64,000 nucleotides of DNA from Rathayibacter sp. Leaf185 (lineage in GTDB: Bacteria; Actinomycetota; Actinomycetes; Actinomycetales; Microbacteriaceae), in the NCBI RefSeq assembly GCF_001423885.1, contig NZ_LMPP01000001.1, forward strand, positions 1,031,543 through 1,095,542. The letters are read 5' to 3'. Shown here in pieces: positions 17,211 through 25,774 of this stretch. Position numbers and translations under genes: made by a program. Each line of letters starts with the position of its first letter. Within the stretch, counting starts at the first letter, position 1. Under the pieces are notes generated by a model. It ran no database searches, was not told where the DNA came from, and saw only the letters and a program-made list of their open reading frames with translations.

Positions 17211-18061
17211 GCCGCACCGTCGCCGCTCCCACTCGCGTTCACCGCTCCGAGGCTCTCCGCCCCGGCGCCCTGCTCACCACCGCGATCATGATCCCGCTGG
17301 CCCTGATCGTCGGCCTGCCGTTCTACTACATCGTCGTCAACACCTTCAAGACGCAGGCCGAGACGGCCGCGGCGCCCCTCGCGCTGCCCACCGTCTGGCG
17401 GCTCGACACCTACGCCCGCGTCCTCGAGGACGTGCCGATCGTGCAGGCCTTCGGCAACACGCTGCTCGTCACTGCGGTCTCGATCGTGCTCATGCTCCTG
17501 ATCGGCTCGCTCGCGGCGTTCTCGGTGATCCTCCGCCGCTCGCGCTTCGTGACGATCGTGTTCGTGATCGCGTTCCTCGTCCCCGGCCAGGTGACGCTCA
17601 TCCCGCTGTATCGGCTCTTCGCGCAACTCGGCCTCGTCGACTCGCTGTGGGGGCTGATCCTGATGTACACGGCCGGATCGGTGTTCTGCTACTTCCTGAT
17701 CGTCGGCTACATGCGCACGATCCCCGGCGAGATGATCGAGGCCGCCAAGCTCGACGGCGCCTCCCCGTTCCAGATCTACTGGCGCATCGCGCTGCCGCTG
17801 ATCCGCCCGATCCTCATCACGGTCGGCGTGTTCCAGACGATGTGGGTGTGGAACGACTTCCTCACCCCGGTCGTCTTCCTCAGCTCCGAGCAGAACCAGA
17901 CGCTGGTGCTGCAGGTGTACAAGGCCGTCGGCGAGTTCTCGGTCGACTGGCCGGCGTTCCTCGCCCTCTCCGTTCTCGCGCTGATCCCGATGGTGATCTT
18001 CTTCGTCGCCATGCAGCGCCACATCGTCAACGGCCTCCTGGCCGGCAGCGTCAAAGGCTGA
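17207..18061 (+). CDS. Sugar ABC transporter permease (MalG/UgpE type)
   Basis: Partner permease of 284 residues with six predicted helices. The EAA loop is EAAKLDGASPFQIYWRIALP. The phrase VWNDFLTPVVFL near the end is typical of MalG-type subunits. ATG at 17207 overlaps the stop of the first permease by 4 bp. Together with the preceding permease and the following lipoprotein it makes a CUT1 importer lacking a dedicated ATPase. Confidence 0.92.
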   Translation: MSRTVAAPTRVHRSEALRPGALLTTAIMIPLALIVGLPFYYIVVNTFKTQAETAAAPLALPTVWRLDTYARVLEDVPIVQAFGNTLLVTAVSIVLMLLIGSLAAFSVILRRSRFVTIVFVIAFLVPGQVTLIPLYRLFAQLGLVDSLWGLILMYTAGSVFCYFLIVGYMRTIPGEMIEAAKLDGASPFQIYWRIALPLIRPILITVGVFQTMWVWNDFLTPVVFLSSEQNQTLVLQVYKAVGEFSVDWPAFLALSVLALIPMVIFFVAMQRHIVNGLLAGSVKG

Positions 18062-18096
18062 ACGTGTTCCTCCCTACCCAGAAAGCGAGTCCTGCA

Positions 18097-19335
18097 ATGT
18101 CGCACCGCTCCCGCCTCCGCACCGCCCTCCTCGGGGGTGTCGCTCTCGCCCTCGTGCTGAGCGGCTGCTCCGCATCAGGCGGTGGTGACGGACGCACGAC
18201 CCTCACCTTCATGACCTGGGACAACCCCGAGACCATGGAGCCGGTGGTCGCCGCCTTCGAGGAGGCGAACCCCGACATCCGCGTCGAGGTCTCGCACGCC
18301 CCGCCCGTCGCCGAGTACATCTCGACCCTGCAGAACCGCCTGCTCGCCGGCACCGCCGCCGACGTCTTCGTGATGGGCTCCGAGAACAAGACCAACCTGA
18401 TCGACGGCGAGCTCGTGCTAGACATCACCGACGAGCCCTACATGGACGCGATCGCGCCCCTCAACAAGGAGATCCGCGGGCGGGACGGCCGCACCTACGG
18501 CCTCTCGATCTCGTCGTGGTCGACCGGTCTCGCCTACGACGCCGACCTGATCGCGTCGGTCGGCTACGACGAGTTCCCGACCGAGTGGAGCGAGTTCGTG
18601 CAGCTGCTGCGCGATCTGAAGCCCACCGGAGTCACCCCCTACCTCGAGCCGTGGGGCCAGCTGCCCGACAGCATCGCCTCGAGCGTCGGCGCGGCGAACG
18701 CCCGTAACGGCGTGAGCGACCTCGATGCCTTCGACGGCGGAGGCTCGTTCGAGGACAACTGGACCGAGCCGCTGAGCCAGTGGGCCGAGCTGTTCGACGA
18801 GGGCCTGATCTCGAAGGACGTGGTCGGAGTGAACGCCGACCAGGTGCTCGAGGAGTTCGTCACCGGCCGCGCCGCGATGATCCCGATGGGCCCGTGGAAC
18901 GTCACGAAGGTCCCCGAGCTGAACCCCGATCTCAACTGGAAGATCGCCGGCTTCCCGCAGCCCGACGGCGAGCCGTGGTTCTCGGGTAACGCCTCCCCCG
19001 GCTGGGTCATCAATGCGAAGGCCAAGGAGCCGGAGGCGGCGCAGGCGTTCCTCGGGTTCTTGGCCAGCCCCGAGGGCGTCGAGGCCTTCCAGCAGGCGAC
19101 CAACTCGATGACCACGACCACCAACTACGAGCCCGTCATCGACGAGCACCTCGCGCCCAACCTCCTCGCCCTGCAGGAGGGACGGGTCTACCTGCCGCAG
19201 GCCGCCTGGCCGCGCTACCAGGACGCGCTGAACGTCGAGATGGTCGCGCAGCTGCAGCTGATGGCGCAGGGGCAGCTGACCCCGGCCGAGGTCGGCGCGG
19301 CGCTGGACGCGAAGGTCGCACAGCTCGGGGGCTGA
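18097..19335 (+). CDS. Sugar ABC transporter substrate-binding lipoprotein
   Basis: Family 1 extracellular solute-binding protein of 412 residues. The signal peptide ends in the lipobox VLSGC, with the cysteine at about residue 24, followed by a flexible SASGGGDG stretch. The mature protein starts with TLTFMTWDNPETME, and the SBP_bac_1 region FVTGRAAMIPMGPW is clear. The start ATG lies 35 bp after the permease stop with an AG-rich upstream sequence. It delivers a sugar or oligosaccharide to the two permeases. A hairpin after the gene may reduce read-through into the cupin gene. Confidence 0.92.
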   Translation: MSHRSRLRTALLGGVALALVLSGCSASGGGDGRTTLTFMTWDNPETMEPVVAAFEEANPDIRVEVSHAPPVAEYISTLQNRLLAGTAADVFVMGSENKTNLIDGELVLDITDEPYMDAIAPLNKEIRGRDGRTYGLSISSWSTGLAYDADLIASVGYDEFPTEWSEFVQLLRDLKPTGVTPYLEPWGQLPDSIASSVGAANARNGVSDLDAFDGGGSFEDNWTEPLSQWAELFDEGLISKDVVGVNADQVLEEFVTGRAAMIPMGPWNVTKVPELNPDLNWKIAGFPQPDGEPWFSGNASPGWVINAKAKEPEAAQAFLGFLASPEGVEAFQQATNSMTTTTNYEPVIDEHLAPNLLALQEGRVYLPQAAWPRYQDALNVEMVAQLQLMAQGQLTPAEVGAALDAKVAQLGG

Positions 19336-19344
19336 GCCCCGCTC

Positions 19345-19372
19345 GGCGCCCGGCCTGCGTAGGCCGGGCGCC
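19345..19372 (+). terminator. Hairpin after the substrate-binding protein gene
   Basis: Perfect 12-bp stem GGCGCCCGGCCT / AGGCCGGGCGCC around GCGT, followed by CCTTATT. It sits 9 bp past the stop and 46 bp before the cupin start; it may be an intra-operon attenuator rather than the operon end. Confidence 0.7.
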
Positions 19373-19418
19373 CCTTATTGCTACCGAGGGCCTCGCGCCC
19401 CGATGAGAAGGAGACGAC

Positions 19419-19793
19419 ATGATCGAGAACCAGACCCGCCGCGGAGGCTTCGTGCCCCAGGGCGCCGCCACCGTGGCCCCGCAGGAGTGGGGCCGGCTGG
19501 AGTGGATGATCGCCGGCTCGGAGGGGAACTCCGACGTCCTCACCGTCGGCAAGTGCTTCATCCAGCCCGGCCGCAACAACCCCGTGCACCACCACCCCAA
19601 CTGCGACGAGGTGCTCACCGTGATCCGTGGCCGCATCCGCAACCGCGTCAACGACGACTACATCGAGATGGGCCCCGGCGACACCATCTCCATCCCCCTC
19701 GGCGCCACCCACAACGCCGTCAACATCGGCGACGAGGAGTGCGAGCTGCTCATCATCTTCGACACGGCGGAGCGCGAGGTGATCGGAGAATGA
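19419..19793 (+). CDS. Cupin domain protein
   Basis: Small beta-barrel protein of 124 residues. Cupin motif 1 is GRNNPVHHHPNCDEVLTVIRG, with metal-binding His residues and the Glu, and motif 2 is PGDTISIPLGATHNAVN. Single-domain cupins of this sort are metal-dependent sugar isomerases, epimerases or binding proteins. The Shine-Dalgarno GAGAAGGAGA precedes the ATG, and the stop overlaps the isomerase start by 4 bp. It probably acts on the same sugar as the dehydrogenase and transporter upstream. Confidence 0.88.
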   Translation: MIENQTRRGGFVPQGAATVAPQEWGRLEWMIAGSEGNSDVLTVGKCFIQPGRNNPVHHHPNCDEVLTVIRGRIRNRVNDDYIEMGPGDTISIPLGATHNAVNIGDEECELLIIFDTAEREVIGE

Positions 19794-20566
19794 GCGTGCA
19801 GCGGCTGGCGTTCTCGAAGTTCCTGAAGGCTGAGGCGGTTCCCGTTCTTATCGCTCGCTTCCGGGAGGAGGGGTACGAGGGTCTGCAGCTGAAGGGGGCG
19901 CAGTACTCCTCCTATATCGACGACCCGTCTCGTGCCCTCGCCGAGCTGGGGGACGACCCGGGGATCTACTCGGCGCTCATCACCGGGGACTCCCTCGATG
20001 AGGCGGGGCAGGAGCGGATCGGGCGGACCATCGCCTTCGCCGCCGCGGTTGGAGCCGAGCGGATCGTGTTCTGCCACGGGCACCCGCACGACGGGGTGGA
20101 TGCTTCGATGCGGCGGTCGTTCGCCCGCACGCTGCTCGAGATCGCTGCGCGGTCGCGGGGGGCGGGGGTGGCGTTCTCGCTGCACCATCACACCGATCAG
20201 CCGGTGATGGAGCTGACGGACTTCCGCGAGTTCTTCGACGGGGTGGAGCCGGGGGTGCTCGGGCTGACCGTCGATACGGCGCATCTGGCGCGGTCGGGGG
20301 TCGAGGATCTGCCGGGCTTGATCGACGAGTTCGGGGCGTATGTCGACAACGTGCATCTAAAGGACTACTCGGTGCCGGTCGGGCGGGATGGGGAGTGGCG
20401 GGTTGCGGGGGACGGGGTGCTCGATCTCGGCGGGGTGCTCGACGCGCTCGACCGTGCGGACTACTCCGGGTGGATCTGCGTCGATGAGGAGAGCACCGCG
20501 TCGCTCGAGGACGGGCTGCGGGAGTCGCGGGGGTGGCTTGCGAGGCGCGAATCGGCGCGGGTTTAG
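19790..20566 (+). CDS. Sugar phosphate isomerase/epimerase (xylose isomerase-like TIM barrel)
   Basis: TIM-barrel protein of 258 residues of the AP endonuclease family 2/IolE-type group. Metal-site stretches include FSLHHHTDQPVMEL, VDTAHLARSG and DNVHLKDYSVP, plus the late Glu in ICVDEES. It closes the sugar catabolic gene set, coupled to the cupin by an ATGA overlap. Codon use differs from its upstream neighbours: from about 19850 on it is rich in GGG, GTG and CGG codons. A decayed copy of its last ~30 codons occurs at 21635-21727, beyond the DUF6994 gene, marking a rearranged junction. Confidence 0.85.
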   Translation: MSVQRLAFSKFLKAEAVPVLIARFREEGYEGLQLKGAQYSSYIDDPSRALAELGDDPGIYSALITGDSLDEAGQERIGRTIAFAAAVGAERIVFCHGHPHDGVDASMRRSFARTLLEIAARSRGAGVAFSLHHHTDQPVMELTDFREFFDGVEPGVLGLTVDTAHLARSGVEDLPGLIDEFGAYVDNVHLKDYSVPVGRDGEWRVAGDGVLDLGGVLDALDRADYSGWICVDEESTASLEDGLRESRGWLARRESARV

Positions 20567-20794
20567 GGGTTGTCAGGCGGCGCATGGAGCTAGAGCACCG
20601 GCGGCGTGGACCACCGGTCTCACCGCTGAGTTCACACGAGCCGCGTGCAATGGCCCGGAGCCTCGCCGCCACGATCAACGAAGAGACGACAGACGGCTGG
20701 CTCGGGGCGCGGGACGTCAAAACAGCCTCCCGACACCAGTGGCAGTCGAGCGCATCCCTCACTGGTGCGATCGTCTTTTACTTGAGCAGCCGTG
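20567..20794. other. Gene-poor junction at the left edge of the accessory island
   Basis: The 228 bp between the isomerase stop and the DUF6994 stop contain no convincing gene. Base composition becomes less GC-rich from about 20650. I see no tRNA, integrase or inverted-repeat end here. Confidence 0.5.
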
Positions 20795-21484
20795 TCAGAG
20801 GGCAAGTCCGGCGATGCGGTTGTTCCGAGCGTGGAGGAACTCGACCACGCGCGCCCGGTATGCGGCGTATGACGGGACCGACGCCGGAAGAGCCCTGCCA
20901 TCGAACCCGTCGTGTGGATGAAGAAAGCGGACCGTGCCGTCGCCGTTCACAAGATCCTGGAGCAGGAAGAACCTGACGTAATCCTCGAAAGTCCCGAAAA
21001 GCGCGAAGAACTCGTTGTACAGGGCGAGCGTGGACGAAAGTGGGCTGCTCGCACCCAAGTAGTTCAGACGGATGCACTCGATCGTGAGGTCGATCCGATC
21101 CTCGATACGCCGGTTGGTTCCACGACTCTGATTTAGGGTCCGAGCAGAACCGATCCGATTTCCTGGGAAGACGATCGAGCCGCCGATCGTGTAGCCGAGA
21201 GCATGGAACGCCTCGTTCTCAGCGGCCGGCATCGCCTCGTAGAGCGCTGGCAGGCGCTTCCGGTGCGACGACGCGACGGTGTCGCTCGAGAGCCGGAAGC
21301 GTCCGAGCTCCGACTCGTGAAGCAGGTAAGCACCGGGAACGTCGGTCCGCAGTTCGAACGTCGTGCCGTCCGGTAGCGGCCTGCTCCACAGAAGCTGGTG
21401 ATATCGGCGGAGGGTGGGACTGTGTGCATCAGGATCGAGCCCGGGCGGAGAATCGGAACGGAAGTCGAACGCGGTATCGATCAC
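20795..21484 (-). CDS. DUF6994 family protein
   Basis: Complete protein of 229 residues of a family I recognise as DUF6994, of unknown function. It begins MIDTAFDFRSDSPPG from a GTG, the family's usual N-terminus, followed by SPTLRRYHQLLWS, IGGSIVFPGNRI, DRIDLTIECIRLNY, FFALFGTFEDYVRFFLLQDL and VEFLHARNNRI, all characteristic. The open frame reads upstream of the GTG, but that part does not look like family sequence. The ribosome binding site is weak. The gene points back towards the isomerase and sits between that gene and a decayed duplicate of its 3' end, suggesting arrival by recombination. Confidence 0.75.
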   Translation of the reverse strand: MIDTAFDFRSDSPPGLDPDAHSPTLRRYHQLLWSRPLPDGTTFELRTDVPGAYLLHESELGRFRLSSDTVASSHRKRLPALYEAMPAAENEAFHALGYTIGGSIVFPGNRIGSARTLNQSRGTNRRIEDRIDLTIECIRLNYLGASSPLSSTLALYNEFFALFGTFEDYVRFFLLQDLVNGDGTVRFLHPHDGFDGRALPASVPSYAAYRARVVEFLHARNNRIAGLAL

Positions 21485-21634
21485 GACCGTGGCGAGGCCT
21501 TGGGCCTGCGGCGTGATGTCGAGGAGGGCATCTCTGCATTCTCGGACCTCGCCGTGGGCGCAGCAAGGCGCAGACCTCAGCCGCACTGCGAGCGAGCCGT
21601 CGCTCTGAGGGCCTTCGCATCCAGGGGGCAACCC

Positions 21635-21727
21635 ATCTGCGTGGATGAGAAGAGCACCGCGAAGCTCGAATACGGGCCACGTGAGTCGCGGGGATGGCTG
21701 GCCCGGCGGGAGGGTGCGTGAGTCTAG
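21635..21727 (+). pseudogene. Decayed duplicate of the isomerase 3' end
   Basis: These 93 bp align without gaps to the last 93 bp of the isomerase gene (20474-20566), including the final TAG, with about 72 identical positions counted by eye. The encoded remnant reads ICVDEKSTAKLE..RESRGWLARRE against ICVDEESTASLE..RESRGWLARRE. An in-frame TGA now precedes the old stop. There is no upstream part of the gene, so this is a fragment left by recombination or replacement. The divergence suggests a relative's allele rather than a fresh duplication. Apart from it, 21485-21836 holds no gene I can support. Confidence 0.75.
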
Positions 21728-21836
21728 GCACTGATCGCCTGAGGAAGGATGACGGGCACCTCGACCGGCTATCGGGTTGTCGCCGAGAATGTCGGCCCCA
21801 TCCGGCAGACTCGCGGAGAGGATAAAAGGGGACGAA

Positions 21837-24500
21837 GTGCAGTTCACAATCAAGGGCACCACATACGAACTGACCCGGCAGCAGGTCGAGGGCATCCTCG
21901 CGACGACTCCGCCGGATGAGGTGAGCACCTACTTCATGGAGGTCGGTGGCCGCCGCTATCCCGTGAAGCAGGTGCTCGCCGAGGCGACCGACCTCAGTAA
22001 GCGGGACTTCGGCTCCGGACTCGCGCAGCGGGTTCTGAAGGGTCTCGGGTTCGTGGTCCTCAGCACCGTGCCCGGTGCGCGAGGCCGCATCCCCGGTTCC
22101 ACCCGCTCGTTCGGCGGCGTCGAATGGGGTCTCGCCGAGTCCGAGAACGGCTACGAGGAGGCGCCGTCGGGCAAGCTGCACCTGCCCGGCTGCGCGCACG
22201 GCGTGTCGAGTCCGGTCCGTGTCTGGTCGCAGGACGATGCCGCGGAGGCATGGCGTACCGCTCCGGACCTCGACCTCCGGTCACTGAACCACCCGGGCTG
22301 GTGCTCCGACTGCGCTGCGATCAGAGGCACTGTCGATCCCGGAGCCCCGGCCGACCGCGACCAGAGGACAGCCAAGACGGGTCGCGCCGAGCGGTCCGCC
22401 ATCGCTCAGGCCGCTCGCGTCGTCCTCGACGCCGGATTCAGGCGCGAGGCGTCGGTCTTCGATGGCACGACGATCACCTGGACGGCGGAGGCGGCGGCGG
22501 CTCTCCGTCAGGCAGTCGATGCGCCTGATTCGGGAGGAAGCTTCCGCGAGCGACTCGTTCAGCTGATCTCGGGTCAACCGCGCGCGGTCGTCCTCCTCGC
22601 CGCCGAGCTCTGCTTCCTGCAGCGCCTCCCTCTCACGAACATCCGGCCGCAGACCAAGCTCCAGCTGCTGCAGGAGATCCTCGATGTGCTGCCCGACCGA
22701 CCACAGGTCCCCGAGGTGATCGTCGACGCGCTCGATACCCGCGGCGTGTTCAACGGCGGCCAGGGGTTCAATCAGCAGATCGCTCAGCACGTGCAGTGGC
22801 TCTGCGACTTCGTGCAGCACTGGGACGAGCTCGACCCGGACGCGCGGGAGGCAGCGCTCGGTGATCCCTGGCTGTTCCGAGACCGCACCCTCGACGTGCA
22901 GCCGGACGTCGCTCCTATTCGCAGCTCCCTCCTCGCCCTGACCTGGCCGACCTACTTCGAGCGCATCGTCTCGATCGCGCAGAAGCACACCATCCGCGAC
23001 ACCTTCATGGCGGCGCTCCCTGCCGTGACCGACGACGTCGATCGCGATCTCCTCGCCCTGAGAGACCGCCTCGACCCGAGCGGAGATCTCGACATCGATT
23101 GGTATTCGCCGCCATGGGACGCCGAGTGGTGGCTGCCGAAGCCATCGGTTCAGCAGCGCGGATGGGCCGTCCCCTCCGCTGTCCCCGGATCGCCGCTGGC
23201 TCTTCCTCCACTGCACTTCACGCCGCCGACCGAGGGCGGCCGCCGAGGCCTTCGCGACGAAGCACTCCGCTCGTGGAGCCAGCCGTCGGTCGATGAGACG
23301 GGATCGCGGCCTCCGGTCACCGAGGTCCTCGCAAAGGTCGATGCTGCGGCGACGCTCCTCATCACGATGCAGCCCGGCGACCAGGTCTTCGTCGACGCGT
23401 CCGACGGGATCCACTGGGGAGTCGTGGGAGGCATCGATGCCCGACAGGCTCGAACCGTCGAGTGGCGGTCGCCGGTCTCGAGATCGGAGGTGCCTCACGC
23501 GGTTCTCGACGCCCTGGCGGCAACTGCGTCGATCAGCGAAGTCAGCTTCCTGGTCCCGGAGCCGATCGCCCCGTCGCCCTCCCCCGCGCCAGGACCGCTC
23601 CGCCTTCCCCGCAGCACATCCGAGTTCGCGGATCGCCTGCACTACGACTCCGCCTGGCTCGATGAGGTGCTCGGCCTTCTCGAGGAGCGTCGACAGGCGA
23701 TCTTCTTCGGCCCTCCCGGCACGGGCAAGACCTATCTCGCCCGCGCTCTCGCCGAGTTCATCGCTCCGAAGGGGGCGGTGCGCATCGTGCAGTTCCACCC
23801 CTCCTATTCGTATGAGGACTTCTTCGAGGGCTTCCGCCCGACCGTCAACGAGAACGGCGCGGCGAGCTTCCGCCTCGCGCCGGGGCCGGTCCGCCTCCTC
23901 GCCGCGGCGGCAGAAGCCAACCCGACCGTGCCGCACGTCCTGATCATCGATGAGATCAACCGCGCCAACATCGCGAAGGTCTTCGGCGAGCTCTACCTCT
24001 TGCTCGAGTACCGCGATGCGGGGGTCTCGCTGCAGTACTCGCCCGAAGAGGAGTTCCGCCTGCCCGAGAACCTCTTCGTCATCGGCACGATGAACACGGC
24101 CGACCGGTCGATCTCGCTGGTGGACGCGGCGATCCGGCGTCGTTTCTCCTTTGTCGAGTTGCACCCGGCCCAGGAGCCGGTCCTCGGCCTCATCGAGCGC
24201 TGGTCGAAGGCGCAGCGCCACGAGGTCAGCCGCAGCGGCCTCCTCCGGCAGCTCAATGAGCGGATCGGCGACCTCGACCGCGACTTCCAGATCGGCCCGT
24301 CGTATCTCATGGGCGCTTCCGCGCGCACCGATGCCGGACTCGCTCGGATCTGGGAGTACGACATCCTCCCTCTGCTCGACGAGCACTACTACGGTCGACT
24401 GTCCCGGGCGGAGATCCGGGCGACCTTCGGGCTCGCCGCTCTCGAACCGGGTGCTCTGGAGGAGCCGGACGAGTCGGTCGACGAGGCCCCGCTCGAATGA
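21837..24500 (+). CDS. mcrB: McrB-type AAA+ GTPase of a modification-dependent restriction system
   Basis: Motor subunit of an McrBC-like system that would translocate on DNA with GTP. The 887-residue protein has an N-terminal ~75-residue domain (YFMEVGGRRYPVKQVL to RVLKGLGF) of a type often seen in restriction proteins, a long middle region of unclear fold that probably recognises modified DNA, and a C-terminal AAA+ domain. The AAA+ part shows Walker A GPPGTGKT (about 625-632), Walker B VLIIDEINRAN (about 701) and the McrB signature MNTADRSISLVDAAIRRRF (about 752). GTG at 21837 is preceded by AAAAGGGGA. It overlaps mcrC by 4 bp. Confidence 0.88.
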   Translation: MQFTIKGTTYELTRQQVEGILATTPPDEVSTYFMEVGGRRYPVKQVLAEATDLSKRDFGSGLAQRVLKGLGFVVLSTVPGARGRIPGSTRSFGGVEWGLAESENGYEEAPSGKLHLPGCAHGVSSPVRVWSQDDAAEAWRTAPDLDLRSLNHPGWCSDCAAIRGTVDPGAPADRDQRTAKTGRAERSAIAQAARVVLDAGFRREASVFDGTTITWTAEAAAALRQAVDAPDSGGSFRERLVQLISGQPRAVVLLAAELCFLQRLPLTNIRPQTKLQLLQEILDVLPDRPQVPEVIVDALDTRGVFNGGQGFNQQIAQHVQWLCDFVQHWDELDPDAREAALGDPWLFRDRTLDVQPDVAPIRSSLLALTWPTYFERIVSIAQKHTIRDTFMAALPAVTDDVDRDLLALRDRLDPSGDLDIDWYSPPWDAEWWLPKPSVQQRGWAVPSAVPGSPLALPPLHFTPPTEGGRRGLRDEALRSWSQPSVDETGSRPPVTEVLAKVDAAATLLITMQPGDQVFVDASDGIHWGVVGGIDARQARTVEWRSPVSRSEVPHAVLDALAATASISEVSFLVPEPIAPSPSPAPGPLRLPRSTSEFADRLHYDSAWLDEVLGLLEERRQAIFFGPPGTGKTYLARALAEFIAPKGAVRIVQFHPSYSYEDFFEGFRPTVNENGAASFRLAPGPVRLLAAAAEANPTVPHVLIIDEINRANIAKVFGELYLLLEYRDAGVSLQYSPEEEFRLPENLFVIGTMNTADRSISLVDAAIRRRFSFVELHPAQEPVLGLIERWSKAQRHEVSRSGLLRQLNERIGDLDRDFQIGPSYLMGASARTDAGLARIWEYDILPLLDEHYYGRLSRAEIRATFGLAALEPGALEEPDESVDEAPLE

Positions 24501-25675
24501 CCCGCGTCGAGTTCGACGAGAACGGCGGATGGACGGCCGCGCCGTTCGCCCTCGACGTCATCGACCGCGCGTGCAGCAGCGGACTCCTCGAATCACGGAT
24601 CACCGCATGCGGTGCAGAGCTGAAGCCGCTACTGAACAGGGTCGGTTCAGTAGCGATCCGTGACGACGAATTCGTCGTGCACCCGAAGGCGTCGTTCTCG
24701 TCCGTCCTGTTTATGCTCGGGTACGCAGCCGATCCTGGCTTTCGTCCCGAAGAGGTCTCCGGTGCCGGATCGGACATCTTCCCGGCGATCGCCGAGACCT
24801 ACGCCCGTGTCGCCGAGCGGGCAGTCGGTCGCGGCATTCTGCAGGGCTACCGTCGCCTCGACGAGAGCGCGGTCACCGTGCGCGGGCGCATTCGCTTCTC
24901 TGATCAGATGTCCCGTCGCGGTGGCAGACTCCTCCCCGTCGAGCTGACCGTGGACGATTACTCGGCCGACATCGCTGAGAACCAGATCCTTCGTGCCGCT
25001 GCGCGACTCCTACTCACGATTCCCCGAGTGACCTCGGACACCCGGCGGCGCCTCCTTCATCTCGAATCGAAGCTGTCAGAGGCGACCCTGTTGCGTCCGG
25101 GCACCGGCACACCGCAGTGGCAGCCGTCGCGGCTCAACCAGCGATATCAACCAGCCTTGCGCTTCGCCGAGCTGATCCTCGCTCGCCTCACCCCATCCAC
25201 GACGGGCGGCGGCGGGTCGGTCGCGTCCTTCGTCGTCAACATGGCGGAGGTATTCGAGGGCTTCGTCACAGCATCGCTCAGCGCGACCTTCGCCGAGATC
25301 TCCCGCGGCGTCAGCGTCGGCCAGTTCGCCACGCATCTCGACGTCGAGCGTCGGCAGCCGATCCGGCCCGACTTCGTCCACCTCGTCAACGGCGAGCCGC
25401 TCGTCGTCATCGACGCCAAGTACAAGCTCGGAGTTCCGAGGGTCGAAGACCTTTATCAAATGCTCGCGTATTGCACGGTGCTCGGACTCGCTGAGGGGAC
25501 GCTCATCTACATCTCGGACGGCGACGCAACGAGGGAACGTAGGGCGACGGTGAGGGAGTCGAACATCGTGGTGAGGATTGTGCGAATTGATGTCTCCGCG
25601 CCGCCATCGAAGATACTCAAGCAACTCGCCACGATTGGACGTGCAGCAGTGGTTCCGGCGCCCGGCACGGCGTGA
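24497..25675 (+). CDS. mcrC: McrC-type nuclease subunit
   Basis: Nuclease partner of McrB, 392 residues. The C-terminal PD-(D/E)xK core is visible as IRPDF (D292) and VVIDAKYK (D306, K308), preceded by the typical McrC stretch FVVNMAEVFEGFVTASL. The N-terminal half contains conserved McrC elements (VRGRIRFSDQ, DDYSADIAENQILRAAARLLL). ATG overlaps the mcrB stop. Together they would cut DNA carrying a base modification absent from the host; the recognised modification depends on the McrB N-terminal half and cannot be read here. Confidence 0.88.
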   Translation: MTRVEFDENGGWTAAPFALDVIDRACSSGLLESRITACGAELKPLLNRVGSVAIRDDEFVVHPKASFSSVLFMLGYAADPGFRPEEVSGAGSDIFPAIAETYARVAERAVGRGILQGYRRLDESAVTVRGRIRFSDQMSRRGGRLLPVELTVDDYSADIAENQILRAAARLLLTIPRVTSDTRRRLLHLESKLSEATLLRPGTGTPQWQPSRLNQRYQPALRFAELILARLTPSTTGGGGSVASFVVNMAEVFEGFVTASLSATFAEISRGVSVGQFATHLDVERRQPIRPDFVHLVNGEPLVVIDAKYKLGVPRVEDLYQMLAYCTVLGLAEGTLIYISDGDATRERRATVRESNIVVRIVRIDVSAPPSKILKQLATIGRAAVVPAPGTA

Positions 25676-25774
25676 TTTGTGGGGCATCTCGACCACGCCT
25701 CAGCGCGCGCGGAATCACTCCGTCGTTGGCGCTAGGTTGGTCGAAAGTCTGCTCTTCAGTCGAAGGTCGTGTCG

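Noticed and set aside
20533-20976. Plus-strand open frame overlapping the isomerase end and the DUF6994 gene
   Set aside because: Translation lacks domain features, and the DUF6994 frame on the other strand matches a known family over its full length.
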